Assembly (NCBI GenBank): GCA_026004935.1
Contig: BPKC01000001.1
Coordinates: 496,001 to 560,000, forward strand
Direction of reading: 5' to 3'
Origin: Rhodothalassiaceae bacterium
Lineage (GTDB): Bacteria > Pseudomonadota > Alphaproteobacteria > Sphingomonadales > Rhodothalassiaceae
Length of the DNA: 64,000 nt
Shown here piece by piece: positions 8,606 to 17,412 of the stretch; within the stretch, counting starts at the first letter, position 1; the number at the start of each line of letters is the position of its first letter. The translations under genes and the position numbers were made by a program. Under the pieces are notes generated by a model. That model was not told where the DNA came from and searched no databases. It worked only from the letters and a program-made list of their open reading frames with translations.

Positions 8606-9562
8606 CTAGAAACGCACGCCGAGCCGGCCGGAGACGAGATGCTGATTGAAGTCGGCCGACGGCAGGTTCGAGACGAAGCTCGCGAATTCGTAGGCCGCCT
8701 CGAAGAAGAGGTGGCGGGAGAGCGGGATCTCCCACTCCGCCTCCAGATGGTAGCGGTCGTCGTCGCGGATCTCGCCGATCTCGGGCGTGATCGCACGGTA
8801 GTTGCGCTTTTCGTAGCGGCCGGTCAGCCTGAGCCGGCTGTCGCCCGCGCCGAAGGCGAAGCGGCGGGTGTAGCGCAGCCGGATCTCGTGGCCGCGGAAG
8901 TCGAACTCCGGCGCGACGGCATTCTCGTCCTCATAGCGGTAGCGCAGGGTCCAGTAGCTGCGCGTGCCGTCGAGGAAGTAGTAGAACGAGGCCGCGCCGG
9001 CATTGACCTTGGCGTCGCGCGCGGTGCGGTTGGTGAAGTTCTTGTCGGTATAGACGTACTCCAGCCGCCAGAACAGCTTCTTGCCGATGAAGCCCGAGAG
9101 CGCGGGCGCGATGCGGTTGATGGTGAGAAAGCCTTTGCGCCCGAGGCTCGCATCGACGAAGCTGTAGTCGACGTCGAAGGTGACCCGGCCGATCTCCTGG
9201 CTGAGCCCCGCGCTGCCGCGATGGGTCTGCAGGTCGAAATTCGTGAAGTCCGCATGCAGACTCTGCGAGAAGTCGTAGCCGGCGCGCAGGCTCGTGTGCT
9301 CTCCAATCTCCGCCTCCAGCCCCAGCGAGGCGTCGAAGACGGCGGCGATGTCGTCGGCGGAAGTCGCCGTCTCCAGCTCGATCACCGAGATGTTGCTGTC
9401 GTATTCCGCACCCGCTTTCGCCTCGAATTCCCAGGAAAACGGCGAATCGGCCGCCGATCCCGGGGCGGGCGCCGCAAGCAGGGCCGCGGCCGCCGGCATG
9501 CAGCCCCGGGCGCCGCGGCCGCGCCGCGCGCGGCTCTTGTCGTTTCCGTTCCGCCTCTCCAT
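8606..9562 (-). CDS. Outer-membrane beta-barrel protein
   Basis: A 318-residue secreted protein. A basic N-terminus and signal peptide (AAAALLAAPAPGSA then ADSPFSW) precede a series of amphipathic beta strands starting with FEAKAGAEYDSNI. It ends in GRLGVRF with a terminal phenylalanine, as outer-membrane barrels do. Strand-turn units such as WTLRYRYEDENAV and LRLTGRYEKRNYR suggest about 12-16 strands. ATG 9562 is chosen because AAAGGA lies upstream and it gives a normal signal peptide; the frame extends further only through low-quality sequence. The GAEYDSNI start resembles barrels of the surface-lipoprotein-assembly (Slam/DUF560) type, but no partner lipoprotein is adjacent. Function unknown. 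Confidence 0.75.
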   Translation of the reverse strand: MERRNGNDKSRARRGRGARGCMPAAAALLAAPAPGSAADSPFSWEFEAKAGAEYDSNISVIELETATSADDIAAVFDASLGLEAEIGEHTSLRAGYDFSQSLHADFTNFDLQTHRGSAGLSQEIGRVTFDVDYSFVDASLGRKGFLTINRIAPALSGFIGKKLFWRLEYVYTDKNFTNRTARDAKVNAGAASFYYFLDGTRSYWTLRYRYEDENAVAPEFDFRGHEIRLRYTRRFAFGAGDSRLRLTGRYEKRNYRAITPEIGEIRDDDRYHLEAEWEIPLSRHLFFEAAYEFASFVSNLPSADFNQHLVSGRLGVRF

Positions 9563-9759
9563 GGTCGCGATCCTTTCCACCCGTTTCTTCTTCGTCCCGG
9601 GCGGCATCCGCCTCCGGCCGCGCTCCGCCCGGCTTGCGCTCCGCCATCGGGCGCGATGACCGGACGCAGCATCCGCCCAGATGGTTGACATGCGCCTAAC
9701 GGGAAGGGACGGCCGCGGGCGGTGGGCCGGCGGGAGCGCCTCCCGCCGGCCGCCGCCGC

Positions 9760-10533
9760 TCAGCCGTGACCCCGGCCGTCGTCCTTCACATCATCCTTCG
9801 CGTCGTCCTTGACGTCGTCGTCGACATCGTCGCGCACGTCGTCATCGACATCCTCGCGCACGTCCTCACCGGCAGCACGGCGGGCTTCCTCGCGCGCCTC
9901 CCGGCGGGCCTCGCGGGCCGCCTCACGTGCGGCGTCACGAGCGGCATCGGCCGCCTCGCGGGCGGCGTCCCGGGCCTCGTCCGCCGCATCCCGAGCCGCG
10001 TCGCGCACGGCGTCGGCCGCCTCCCGGGCGGCGTCACGGACGGCATCGGCCGCCTCGCGGGCTTCCTCACGCGCGGCATCGTCCAGCGTCTCGGCCGCAT
10101 CGCGCGCCGCATCGCGTGCGGCATCGGCTTGCTCACGTGCGGCGTCGCGTGCCGCATCCGCGTCCTCACGCGCCGCATCGCGTGCGGCGTCCGCATCGTC
10201 ACGGGCGGCGTCGCGGGCGGCATCGGCATCCTCACGCGCCGCATCGCGTGCGGCGTCGGCGTCTTCACGCGTATCCTCGCGCGCCCCGTCGTGCCCCCTG
10301 CGGCGATCGGTCTCCATCGGCCCGTCATCGTCGTTCATCCGGTCGGGATTGTCCTCGCCGGGCTGCTCGCCGCGCAGGTCGCTGTTGTCGTCGTTCATCC
10401 GGTCGGGGTTGTCTTCGACCGGAGGCGGAGCCTCCTGGGCCAGAGCCCGTCCTTCGCTCAGCATCAGGACGCCTGCGATCGCAAGCGCCGGGGTGACCGC
10501 GCAGAGCAGCCGCCGCTTGTTGCTGGTGGTCAT
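9760..10533 (-). CDS. Exported 11-residue-repeat acidic/alanine helix protein
   Basis: A 257-residue secreted protein of unknown function. A signal peptide (residues 1-32, ending ALA) is followed by two copies of EDNPDRMNDD (about 40 and 60). Then come at least eight 11-residue repeats of the form EDADAARDAAR (residues 90-144) and EAADAVRDAAR (160-200), a helical basic patch, and an Asp/Val tail made of DDDV/KDDV units. Eleven-residue periodicity of this type gives long amphipathic or solvent-exposed helices, as in LEA-like and apolipoprotein-like proteins. ATG 10533 has GGGAG just upstream. The acidic tail resembles the acidic repeats at the N-terminus of the neighbouring subtilisin-like protein, so the two may act together; that is inference. 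Confidence 0.75.
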   Translation of the reverse strand: MTTSNKRRLLCAVTPALAIAGVLMLSEGRALAQEAPPPVEDNPDRMNDDNSDLRGEQPGEDNPDRMNDDDGPMETDRRRGHDGAREDTREDADAARDAAREDADAARDAARDDADAARDAAREDADAARDAAREQADAARDAARDAAETLDDAAREEAREAADAVRDAAREAADAVRDAARDAADEARDAAREAADAARDAAREAAREARREAREEARRAAGEDVREDVDDDVRDDVDDDVKDDAKDDVKDDGRGHG

Positions 10534-10654
10534 CGCCGATCTCCCTTTCCTCTTGTGGTGACCGCCATCGCTCGCCATCCGGGCCGCGCCCGGACCACCC
10601 CATCCACGCAAGAGGACGGCGGTCTATTCCCGCCGATGTGCAGATTGCGGCGGC

Positions 10655-12502
10655 TCAGGGACGCGATGCGGAAAGGGCGGGCTCCAGAGAGAGCAGACCA
10701 TGGCCCGTTACCGGGTCGGGTCCGGCGGGCGGCAGGTCGCGCAGATGGGGGATGAGGCGGGCCAGTGCCGCCTCGCGCCGCCGCGGCGGGACGCCGTCTT
10801 CCGCCATCAGGCGGGCGGCCGCCGCGCCGGCATAGGCGGCGGCAAACGAGGTGCCGCTCGCGCGCGTGATGCCGCCGCCGGGAATCGCGGCGGGCACATC
10901 CACGCCGAAAGCCGCGAGCGCGATGTGGGGGCCTTGCGCCGCATGGGGATGGACGCGTCCGGCGGCATCGACCGCGGTGACCGCGAGCACGGCCGGATAG
11001 GCCGCCGGATAGAGCGGTGGCGCATGGGGCCCGTCGTTTCCGGCGGCCGCGAACAGGAGGATGCCGCGCTCGGCGGCCCGGGTCACCGCCGCCTCGAGCA
11101 GCGCGTTGGGCGGGCCGGCCAGCGCCAGCACCACGAAGGGCACGGATTCCGCCACCAGCCAGTCGAGCCCCTCCACGATCGCTTCCGCCGTCGTCGCCGG
11201 ACCCCACTGCGGCAGCTCCATGAACACGGCGGCAAGCTTGAGCGCGGCCTCGGGGTAGACACCCGCCACCCCGCAGACGGGATCGGCGATCATGATCGAG
11301 GCCGTCATCGTGCCGTGTCTGAGGGCGGGCCGTGCGCCGGCGGGCAGGAAGTGGCGGGTTTCGATGCGGCGGCCGGCGAAACAGGGATGGCCGGCCGCGA
11401 TCGCCGTGTCGATAAGACCGAGGGTGCCGGCCCGGGCGCGTGCGGGCCGGGGCGGATCCGCCGCCGGCCGGGCGGCGGGTGGCGCGCTTCGGGCCCGCTC
11501 CGCCGGGGCCCCGTCCGGCGGCGCCGCGCCCTGCGGGCGGTAGAGATGGTTGTAGTCGACGGCAAGGCCGGGGGCGGGGCGCGCGCGCAGCCGCGCGCGG
11601 GCCTCGGCCAGCCGGCCGTCGGGCACGGCGACCTTCACGAGCCGCCCTCCGAGCGCGGCGAGCGGGCGTTCGGATATGACGGCAAGCCCGGCCTCGGCGA
11701 TCCGCCCGCGCAGCTCGTCGTCATCGGCGGGCAGGATCACGACGAGCTCGTCGGCGACCGCTTCGGCCGCGCGCCCCGTGTCATCGACGAGGCGGGTGAT
11801 GGCCGGCAGGACGCGCGCGGAATCGGCGGCACCCGCGCCGTCGTTGCCGTCTGCGCCTTCGCGTCCGTCACCCCCGCGCCCGCGGCCGCGCCCGCCGTCA
11901 TCAAGACCGTCATCCCCACCGCGCCCCCTGCCACGCCCGCGGCGATCGTCGCCGACGCGCGCCACATCCTTCTCGCGGGCCCCGGCCCGATCCTCGCCCT
12001 TGTCCTCGATCGCGTCTTCAAACACGTCCTCGGCCGCCTTCTCGGCCTCCTTCTCGGCCCTGTCCTCCAGCTCGTCCTCGGCCTGCCTTTCGGCTTCGTC
12101 CGCAATCCGGTCCTCGACCTCGTCTTCCACCTTGTCTTCCAGACGGCCCTCGGTGCGGTCCTCCACATCGTCCTCGAGACGGTCCTCGGTGCGGTCCTCG
12201 ACCTTGTCTTCCACCTTGTCTTCCACCCTGTCCTCGACGCGGTCCTCGACCTTGTCCTCGACGCGGTCTTCCACCTCGTCCTCGACCTTGTCATCCACCT
12301 TGTCGTCGACCTTGTCGTCGACGCGCTCCTCGGGCGGCCTGGCATGGACGGCCGAGAAGGGTCCCGCGCCGAGCATGACGACAAGTCCGAACGCAAAAAC
12401 CGCGCACAGGAGCGCGCGCAGCCGCCACCGGCGCGCACGCTGCGCGGCCGTGCCGGCGCACCCGCCCCGGGCCGGCGGCATCGTCATGTCCCGGACTGCC
12501 AA
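10655..12502 (-). CDS. Subtilisin-like (S8) serine protease with acidic repeat pro-region
   Basis: A 615-residue exported S8 protease. After a membrane/signal segment (about 30-52), residues 57-170 are a run of four-residue EDKV/EDRV repeats, followed by an Arg/Gly/Asp linker (180-225). A small domain (LVVILPADDDELRGRIAEAG) resembles an inhibitor I9-like pro-domain. The catalytic part then shows Asp365 in LGLIDTAI, His396 in RHGTMTASI, oxyanion Asn489 in AAAGND and Ser552 in GTSFAAA. The start is probably TTG 12502: AGGAGG lies nine bases upstream, whereas ATG 12487 is too far from it. It is divergent from the ECF sigma/anti-sigma operon, an arrangement suggesting sigma-dependent expression or a stress-sensing role. 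Confidence 0.9.
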   Translation of the reverse strand: MAVRDMTMPPARGGCAGTAAQRARRWRLRALLCAVFAFGLVVMLGAGPFSAVHARPPEERVDDKVDDKVDDKVEDEVEDRVEDKVEDRVEDRVEDKVEDKVEDRTEDRLEDDVEDRTEGRLEDKVEDEVEDRIADEAERQAEDELEDRAEKEAEKAAEDVFEDAIEDKGEDRAGAREKDVARVGDDRRGRGRGRGGDDGLDDGGRGRGRGGDGREGADGNDGAGAADSARVLPAITRLVDDTGRAAEAVADELVVILPADDDELRGRIAEAGLAVISERPLAALGGRLVKVAVPDGRLAEARARLRARPAPGLAVDYNHLYRPQGAAPPDGAPAERARSAPPAARPAADPPRPARARAGTLGLIDTAIAAGHPCFAGRRIETRHFLPAGARPALRHGTMTASIMIADPVCGVAGVYPEAALKLAAVFMELPQWGPATTAEAIVEGLDWLVAESVPFVVLALAGPPNALLEAAVTRAAERGILLFAAAGNDGPHAPPLYPAAYPAVLAVTAVDAAGRVHPHAAQGPHIALAAFGVDVPAAIPGGGITRASGTSFAAAYAGAAAARLMAEDGVPPRRREAALARLIPHLRDLPPAGPDPVTGHGLLSLEPALSASRP

Positions 12503-12713
12503 GAGGCCGTTCCTCCTTTCATCATGGCCGGGCGACAGTCTGCCATGAAATGCTCAAGGAAGTCTTGCCCTTGCTCCCGCACGTGCCGGACCCGCGATCC
12601 ATTCCCGCATGCCGGTTCCGCGTCCCGGCGCGCTTGCCGGCGCCGGTCCGCCCCGGCTAGCCTCGGCCCGAGGATGCCCGCGCCGGCGCGGGAATAGAGG
12701 GAAAGGGCGATCC

Positions 12714-13235
12714 GTGTCGCGAGAGGATGCCGCGATCCTGCGCAGGCGGCTGGTGGCGGCCCTGCCGCGGCTCAAGCGCTTCGCGCGCGCGCTCACCGGC
12801 GACGACGCCGAGGCCGACGACCTCGTCCAGGCGACGGTGCTGAGGGCCCTCGAGAAGGCGGCGCAGTTCGAGGAGCGCGACGAGCGCAGTTTTGCGGCCT
12901 GGCTGTTCACGCTGGTGCGCCGGGTGTGGATCGACGAATGGCGCCGGCGCCGGGCCCGCGGCGCGGGACGCGGCGATCCCGTGGAGGCCGCGGATGCCGC
13001 CGGCGTCGCCCGGCCGCCGGACGCGGAGTGGCGGCTGGCCGCCGGCGAGGTGCTGGCGGCGCTCGACGAGCTCGACGCCGACCAGAGGGCGGTGCTGGTG
13101 CTGGTGGCCGTCGAGGGCCTGCGCTACCGCGAGGCGGCCGAGGTGCTGGAGGTGCCGGTGGGCACCGTGATGAGCCGGCTGGCGCGCGCCCGGACGAAGC
13201 TGGCGCAAAGGCTCGGCATGGGAGACCGGTCATGA
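12714..13235 (+). CDS. ECF RNA polymerase sigma factor
   Basis: A 173-residue sigma-70 family factor of the extracytoplasmic-function class. Region 2 is present (FARALTGDDAEADDLVQATVLRA..., then FAAWLFTLVRRVWIDEWRRRR). A linker is followed by region 4 (LDADQRAVLVLVAVEGLRYR, then a helix-turn-helix in EAAEVLEVPVGTVMSRLARAR). GTG 12714 with AGGGAAAGGG upstream gives a standard N-terminus; the longer frame from 12609 adds only low-complexity sequence. It overlaps the anti-sigma gene by ATGA-type coupling, so both are made together. Target promoters are unknown, though the divergent protease and repeat protein are obvious candidates. Confidence 0.93.
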   Translation: MSREDAAILRRRLVAALPRLKRFARALTGDDAEADDLVQATVLRALEKAAQFEERDERSFAAWLFTLVRRVWIDEWRRRRARGAGRGDPVEAADAAGVARPPDAEWRLAAGEVLAALDELDADQRAVLVLVAVEGLRYREAAEVLEVPVGTVMSRLARARTKLAQRLGMGDRS

Positions 13236-14017
13236 CCCGCATCGACGACGAGACGCTGTGCGCCTATCTGGACGGCGAGCTCGACGCCGAGACGCGCCGC
13301 ACCGTCGAGGAGGCGCTCGCACGCGATCCCGCCCTCAGGGCGCGGCTCGCCGCCTTCGAGAAGAGCGACGAGGCGCTCCGGCTCGCCATGGCGGAGGTGG
13401 GCGCGCGCGTGCCGGAGGCCGCGATCGAGGCAATCCGCGCCGCCACCGCGCCCGCAAGGCGGCCGGCGCTTGTCGACCGGCTGGCCGGGCTGCTGCGCCC
13501 GCGCATGGCCGCGGCGTTCGCCGCCACGCTTCTCGTCGGGATCGCCCTCGGCCTGCTTCTTGCGCGCGGGGACGGGCGCCTGCCCGCTTCGCCCGGGGTG
13601 CCTCCCGCGGAGGCCGTGCTGCTTGCGGGCGGCCCGCTTGCCGCGGCTCTGGACGGCCGGCCGAGCGGGGAGACGCTGGCGCTCGACGGCGGCGGCTGGG
13701 TGACGGTGGTTGCGACGCTGCGGGCACGCGACGGCCACTGGTGCCGGGAGTTCCGTCTGGTCCCGCCCGGCGGAGAGGACGCGCAGGCGCTGGCCGCGCT
13801 TGCCTGCCGCGAGCGGGGCCGCTGGGCCGTCGCGGCCATCGCTCCGCTGGATCGGGCGCCGGCCGCACCCGGCAGCCTCTACCGCCCGGCCGGCGACGAG
13901 GATCTGCCGCCCGCGCTCGCGGCGGCGCTGGCCGCACGCGGCCTCTCCGCGCCGCTTGCGCGCGCCGAGGAGGAGGCGCTCATCGCACGCGGCTGGCCGG
14001 AGGCCGCGCCGCGCTGA
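13232..14017 (+). CDS. Membrane anti-sigma factor
   Basis: A 261-residue transmembrane regulator translated from an ATG overlapping the sigma factor stop. The N-terminal part (DDETLCAYLDGELDAETRRTV) is the typical anti-sigma helical segment beginning 'L.aYlDGEL', though the zinc-binding HxxxCxxC of ZAS proteins is absent. One transmembrane helix lies at about residues 92-111 (MAAAFAATLLVGIALGLLLA). The periplasmic domain has two cysteines (HWCREF and LACRERG) that could form a disulfide. It probably holds the sigma factor at the inner membrane until an envelope signal is received; the signal is unknown. Confidence 0.85.
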   Translation: MTRIDDETLCAYLDGELDAETRRTVEEALARDPALRARLAAFEKSDEALRLAMAEVGARVPEAAIEAIRAATAPARRPALVDRLAGLLRPRMAAAFAATLLVGIALGLLLARGDGRLPASPGVPPAEAVLLAGGPLAAALDGRPSGETLALDGGGWVTVVATLRARDGHWCREFRLVPPGGEDAQALAALACRERGRWAVAAIAPLDRAPAAPGSLYRPAGDEDLPPALAAALAARGLSAPLARAEEEALIARGWPEAAPR

Positions 14018-14033
14018 CGCGCACTCCGCCCGC

Positions 14034-15749
14034 TCAGGCGATGGCCTCGGCCTCGGCCAGAAGCTCCGCGATGTCCTCGCGCAGACGCCGGTGCCCGTCC
14101 CCGACCCTGCCGATGGCGTCCACCATCTCCTCGCCATGTCCGCGCATGGTCTCGACGGCGGCGGCCAGCTGCTCGACCGCGGCGAGCCCCTCGCGCATGC
14201 GTGCCGACAGCCGCTCGAGCCGGCCGGCGGCCTCCGCGCTCATCCGCCCGCGCTCGCCAAGACCCTCCAGCGTGCGCTGGAAGAGCGCGCCCATCTCGTC
14301 GATCGCCGCGCCGACGCTGTGGACGGCCGCCTCCGCCGCGCCGCTCGATTCCTTCAGCGCCGCGACCCGCCGCTCGATCTCGGCGGTGGCCCGGGCCGTC
14401 TGCTGGGCGAGCGACTTGACCTCGCCCGCCACCACCGCAAAGCCGCGGCCCGCCTCGCCGGCGCGGGCCGCCTCTATGGTGGCGTTGAGCGCGAGCAGAT
14501 TCGTGCGCTCGGCGATCTCGTTGATGAGCCCCGTCATCGCATCGATCTCGCCCGCGACCCCGACGAAGCGCCGCACCGCCTCCACGGCCGCCTCGACCTG
14601 GTCCAGCGCCTGCCGGACGGCGGTCTCGGAGCGGTCGCGGTCGGCGGCCAGATCCGAAAGTCCCCGCCCCAGCCCGGCCAGCTCCCCGGCAAGCGCGCGC
14701 GCATCGTCGAGCGCGCGCGTCATGGTCTGCCGGCGCTCTGTGAGCTCGGCCGCGGCCTCGGCACCGGCCTCGGACAGCCGCCGCGAGGCGTCGGCGAGCA
14801 TGCTCCCGGAGGAATCCATCTCCGCCTCGACGCGCTTCAGGACATCCTCGAAGCGCCCGACCAGCGCCTGCACCCGCGCGAGCCGCGCCTGGCGCTCCCG
14901 GCTGCGCTCCCGTTCGCGCGCCTCCTCCTCCTCGCGCCGGCGGCGCTCGTCTTCCAGCCGCGCGCGCTCGAGCGCAAGCCGCCGTTCCTGCTCGCGCCTG
15001 TGCTCCTCCTCGAGGCGGAAGCGCTCGATCGCGGCCTGACGCATGGCATCCAGCGAGCGCGCGATGTCGCCGAGCTCGTCGGCGCGCGCTGTGCCGGGAA
15101 TTGCGGTTGCATGGTCGTTCGCGGCAAGGGACTTGACCGCCTCGTCCAGCGCCCTGAGCGGCCGCGCGATGACGAAGACGGCGGTCCAGAAGCAGTAGCC
15201 GGCCACCGCCAGCCCGAACACCCAGATGAGCCCCTCGAAGGCGATGACGATCTGGGAATTCAGCCGGTCCACCGGCTCGTCCAGCGCCGCCCGCGCCTCC
15301 TCGAGCTTCGCCATCGCGCGCCCGATCGCGCCGCGCAGGGCGCCGAAACGCGCCGCCGCCCCGGGCTGTGCGAGCGCGCGCCGGATCTGGTCCGCGGCCG
15401 CGACCGCCCCGCGGCAGGCCGTCGCGATGCGGGCCCTGTCCGGGAACAGCGGAAGGATGGCGAAGGCGCCGTCCAGAAGCGCGGCGCAGTCGCGCACGGC
15501 CGCGGATGCCGCCTCGACGAGGGTATCCAGCCGCGCGCGCTCGCCCGCGGTGATGGCATCGCGGCCCTCCAGGGCCGCAAGGGCCGCGGCAAGCTCGCGC
15601 TCGTCGCGGAAATACTCGTAATTGAGGCGGTGCAGGATGCCGCCGTTCTTGATCTGCTGGACGGCCGCAAAGGCCATCAGCGTGAACACCACCACGAGCC
15701 CGCCGAGCAGGCCGAGTCTCGCGGTCAGAGAATGCCGGTTCGCGAACAC
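14034..15749 (-). CDS. Methyl-accepting chemotaxis protein
   Basis: A 571-residue chemoreceptor. One transmembrane helix (about 10-30) starts a helical periplasmic sensor region, and a second helix near residues 170-195 ends it. A HAMP-like region ([18 protein letters not shown]...[14 protein letters not shown]) follows. Then comes an unusually charged coiled coil rich in Glu/Arg ([20 protein letters not shown]) and the signalling domain with the conserved hairpin tip [21 protein letters not shown]. It transmits ligand binding to CheA/CheW. No chemotaxis partner genes lie nearby, so it is an orphan receptor. The frame opens at ATG 15749. Confidence 0.93.
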   Translation of the reverse strand: MFANRHSLTARLGLLGGLVVVFTLMAFAAVQQIKNGGILHRLNYEYFRDERELAAALAALEGRDAITAGERARLDTLVEAASAAVRDCAALLDGAFAILPLFPDRARIATACRGAVAAADQIRRALAQPGAAARFGALRGAIGRAMAKLEEARAALDEPVDRLNSQIVIAFEGLIWVFGLAVAGYCFWTAVFVIARPLRALDEAVKSLAANDHATAIPGTARADELGDIARSLDAMRQAAIERFRLEEEHRREQERRLALERARLEDERRRREEEEARERERSRERQARLARVQALVGRFEDVLKRVEAEMDSSGSMLADASRRLSEAGAEAAAELTERRQTMTRALDDARALAGELAGLGRGLSDLAADRDRSETAVRQALDQVEAAVEAVRRFVGVAGEIDAMTGLINEIAERTNLLALNATIEAARAGEAGRGFAVVAGEVKSLAQQTARATAEIERRVAALKESSGAAEAAVHSVGAAIDEMGALFQRTLEGLGERGRMSAEAAGRLERLSARMREGLAAVEQLAAAVETMRGHGEEMVDAIGRVGDGHRRLREDIAELLAEAEAIA

Positions 15750-15915
15750 CTTGTCCCCTCCGCCCGGGTTGCCTCCCCGTCCGACCCGGCGCCCTCAATG
15801 GCGGAGGACGGCTTAACAAGCCGTAAATGTAAAAAGCTGAGGCGCCGCACGCATGTCGTGCGATGCCGAAGCTCCCTCCTTCGGGCACGACCGGTGACGT
15901 GACGGAAAACCCCGC

Positions 15916-16662
15916 ACCCGCCGATCAAGCCGGCGGGTGACGCGGAAGAAAGAGCGCCGACGGGTGACGCATTTCCAAACGCGTCGTGCGCCGGCTTCGA
16001 CCGGCGAACCCTGCGGGTCATCGGTGATCGGTCATCAGTCTTCGGAAACGGAAGACAGACCGGCGGGTGACGATGAAGAGTACGCGGCGGCGGACGATAG
16101 GGAGTGCGCACCGGCGGTGACGCCCCCCAATCGCGTCGTTCGCCGGCTTGACCGGCGAACCCATGAGACGGTCGTGGCATCCCCGGCGCAAGAGGTTGGC
16201 ACGGCTGTCGGCTGGACCCGCCGATCAAGTCGGCGGGTGACGAAGAGAGGGAGCCGGCGGGTGACGAAGAAAGCGGGTGCCGTCCGGGGGCGCTCGCCAC
16301 GCGGGTTCCTGATTACTGATGACCGATGACCGATGACTGAATCGTCGTTCGCCGGCTCGACCGGCGAACCCATGAGACGGTCGTGGCATCCCCGGCGCAA
16401 GAGGTTGGCCCGGCTGTCGGCTGGACCCGCCGATCAAGTCGGCGGGTGACGAAGAGAGGGAGCCGGCGGGTCATGAAGAGAGCGGGTGCGGGCCGGGCGC
16501 TCGCCACGCGGGTTCCTGATTACTGATGACCGATGACCGATGACTGAATCGTCGTTCGCCGGCTCGACCGGCGAACCCAGCGGGCGGGGACGGGAGCTCC
16601 GACGGCGGTAATCGGCCCCGCCGTCTGCTGGACCCGCCGGTCGAGCCGGCGGGTGACGAGGG
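15916..16662. repeat. Inverted palindrome array (REP/BIME-like), left of island
   Basis: A gene-free stretch packed with two hairpin types that share a core read in opposite directions. One is GTTCGCCGG-cttga-CCGGCGAAC, the other ACCCGCCGG-tcaag-CCGGCGGGT followed by GACGA. Around them lie conserved spacers, for example CATGAGACGGTCGTGGCATC and the short-period stretch TGATGACCGATGACCGATGA. Units starting with CGTCGTTCGCC recur at 16134, 16343 and 16550, a period of 207-209 bases. Short frames here (such as those encoding GSPVEPAND-like peptides) are products of the repeats, not genes. Confidence 0.85.
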
Positions 16663-16721
16663 AAGGGGCCGGGCGCGCCGGTCGGTGCACCGATCACGAA
16701 CCGGCGATTACCGATCGCCGA

Positions 16722-16943
16722 TCACCGATCGCCGGCGACCGGCCCGGGGGCGAGCGCACGCGCCGCCTCGCGGAAGAAGCGGCGGTAGATGCGCGCGAGC
16801 GCGGCGATGTCCGCGACCGGCGCGCATTCGTTGGCCTTGTGCATCGTTGCGCCCACGAGCCCGCATTCGACGACCGGACAATGGTCCTTGATGAAGCGGG
16901 CGTCCGACGTGCCGCCGGAGGTCGACAGCTCCGGCTCCGCCCC
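16722..16943 (-). pseudogene. dapE: dapE 3' remnant (succinyl-diaminopimelate desuccinylase)
   Basis: The minus strand encodes the last 70 or so residues of DapE and nothing upstream of them. [18 protein letters not shown] is the family's substrate-binding SGGTSDARF segment, [18 protein letters not shown] includes the C-terminal metal-ligand histidine, and [18 protein letters not shown] is the final helix. Homology stops abruptly near base 16940, where unrelated sequence of the RiPP island begins, so the 5' four-fifths of the gene are missing. DapE makes L,L-diaminopimelate for cell wall and lysine, so an intact copy must exist elsewhere if the pathway works. This fragment marks one border of the inserted DNA. 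Confidence 0.85.
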
Positions 16944-17196
16944 TCTTTCGTGGGGATGGAGCGCACGCGCCGATGCGCGCTGCCTGGAGCTGCGCGGTTT
17001 GCGCATGGACGAAAAGTGCATGATAGAAAGAAACTGGGGAAAGACACGTCGGCAGTGATTGGGGTTGCGGGTCGTCTATGTAACACACGCGCGGTATTGA
17101 CATGCGACAAATTGCCCAAAGAGTCCGATCCCGTCCCTGCTCCGCATGCGTCGGGGTCAAGGGGCGAGGGAACCCGAGGTCAGAAGGGAGAGGTCC

Positions 17197-17322
17197 ATGA
17201 CGATCACATTGCTTCCCCTGTTCGGGGCCGCGGCGACGTCCGCAGTTGCCGACATCGGGATCTGCACGAGCACGTCCACCTCGTGCGACTGCACCAGCAG
17301 CTCTTCGTCGTCGACCTGCTGA
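17197..17322 (+). CDS. Putative azole-peptide (LAP/TOMM) precursor, 41 residues
   Basis: A short gene with a very good ribosome-binding site (AAGGGAGAGG just before ATG 17197). The product has a hydrophobic leader of about 22 residues (MTITLLPLFGAAATSAVADI, then GI). The core that follows is almost purely cyclisable: CTSTSTSCDCTSSSSSSTC, with four Cys, ten Ser and four Thr out of 19. This composition is typical of linear azol(in)e-containing peptides, where Cys/Ser/Thr become thiazole and (methyl)oxazole rings. It lies just ahead of E1-like, YcaO and SagB-type genes, the three parts of the azole synthetase. The leader is short and not of the NHLP or Nif11 type. A strong hairpin follows immediately. 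Identity as precursor is inferred from composition and position; no homologue was looked up. Confidence 0.8.
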   Translation: MTITLLPLFGAAATSAVADIGICTSTSTSCDCTSSSSSSTC

Positions 17323-17330
17323 TCAGGTCG

Positions 17331-17362
17331 GGCGCTTCGCCGGCGCATGCCGGCGAAGCGCC
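17331..17362 (+). terminator. Perfect hairpin after the precursor gene (terminator/attenuator)
   Basis: GGCGCTTCGCCGGC and GCCGGCGAAGCGCC form a perfect 14-bp stem around the loop GCAT, followed by TTCTTT. It starts nine bases after the precursor stop and precedes the modification genes. It probably ends or stabilises most precursor transcripts while allowing some read-on. Confidence 0.8.
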
Positions 17363-17412
17363 TTCTTTCCCCTCAAGGATGCTGAAGAAAATGCGCAAAG
17401 GGAGCGCGGGGG

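Noticed and set aside
16035-16507. Small minus-strand frames giving GSPVEPAND-type peptides left of the island
   Set aside because: Translated repeat units commonly misannotated as proteins in alphaproteobacteria.
17097-17125. TTGACA as the -35 box of the precursor promoter
   Set aside because: The sequence 16-18 bases downstream (AAGAGTCC) has no acceptable -10 element, so I do not claim a promoter although one must lie in 16950-17190.
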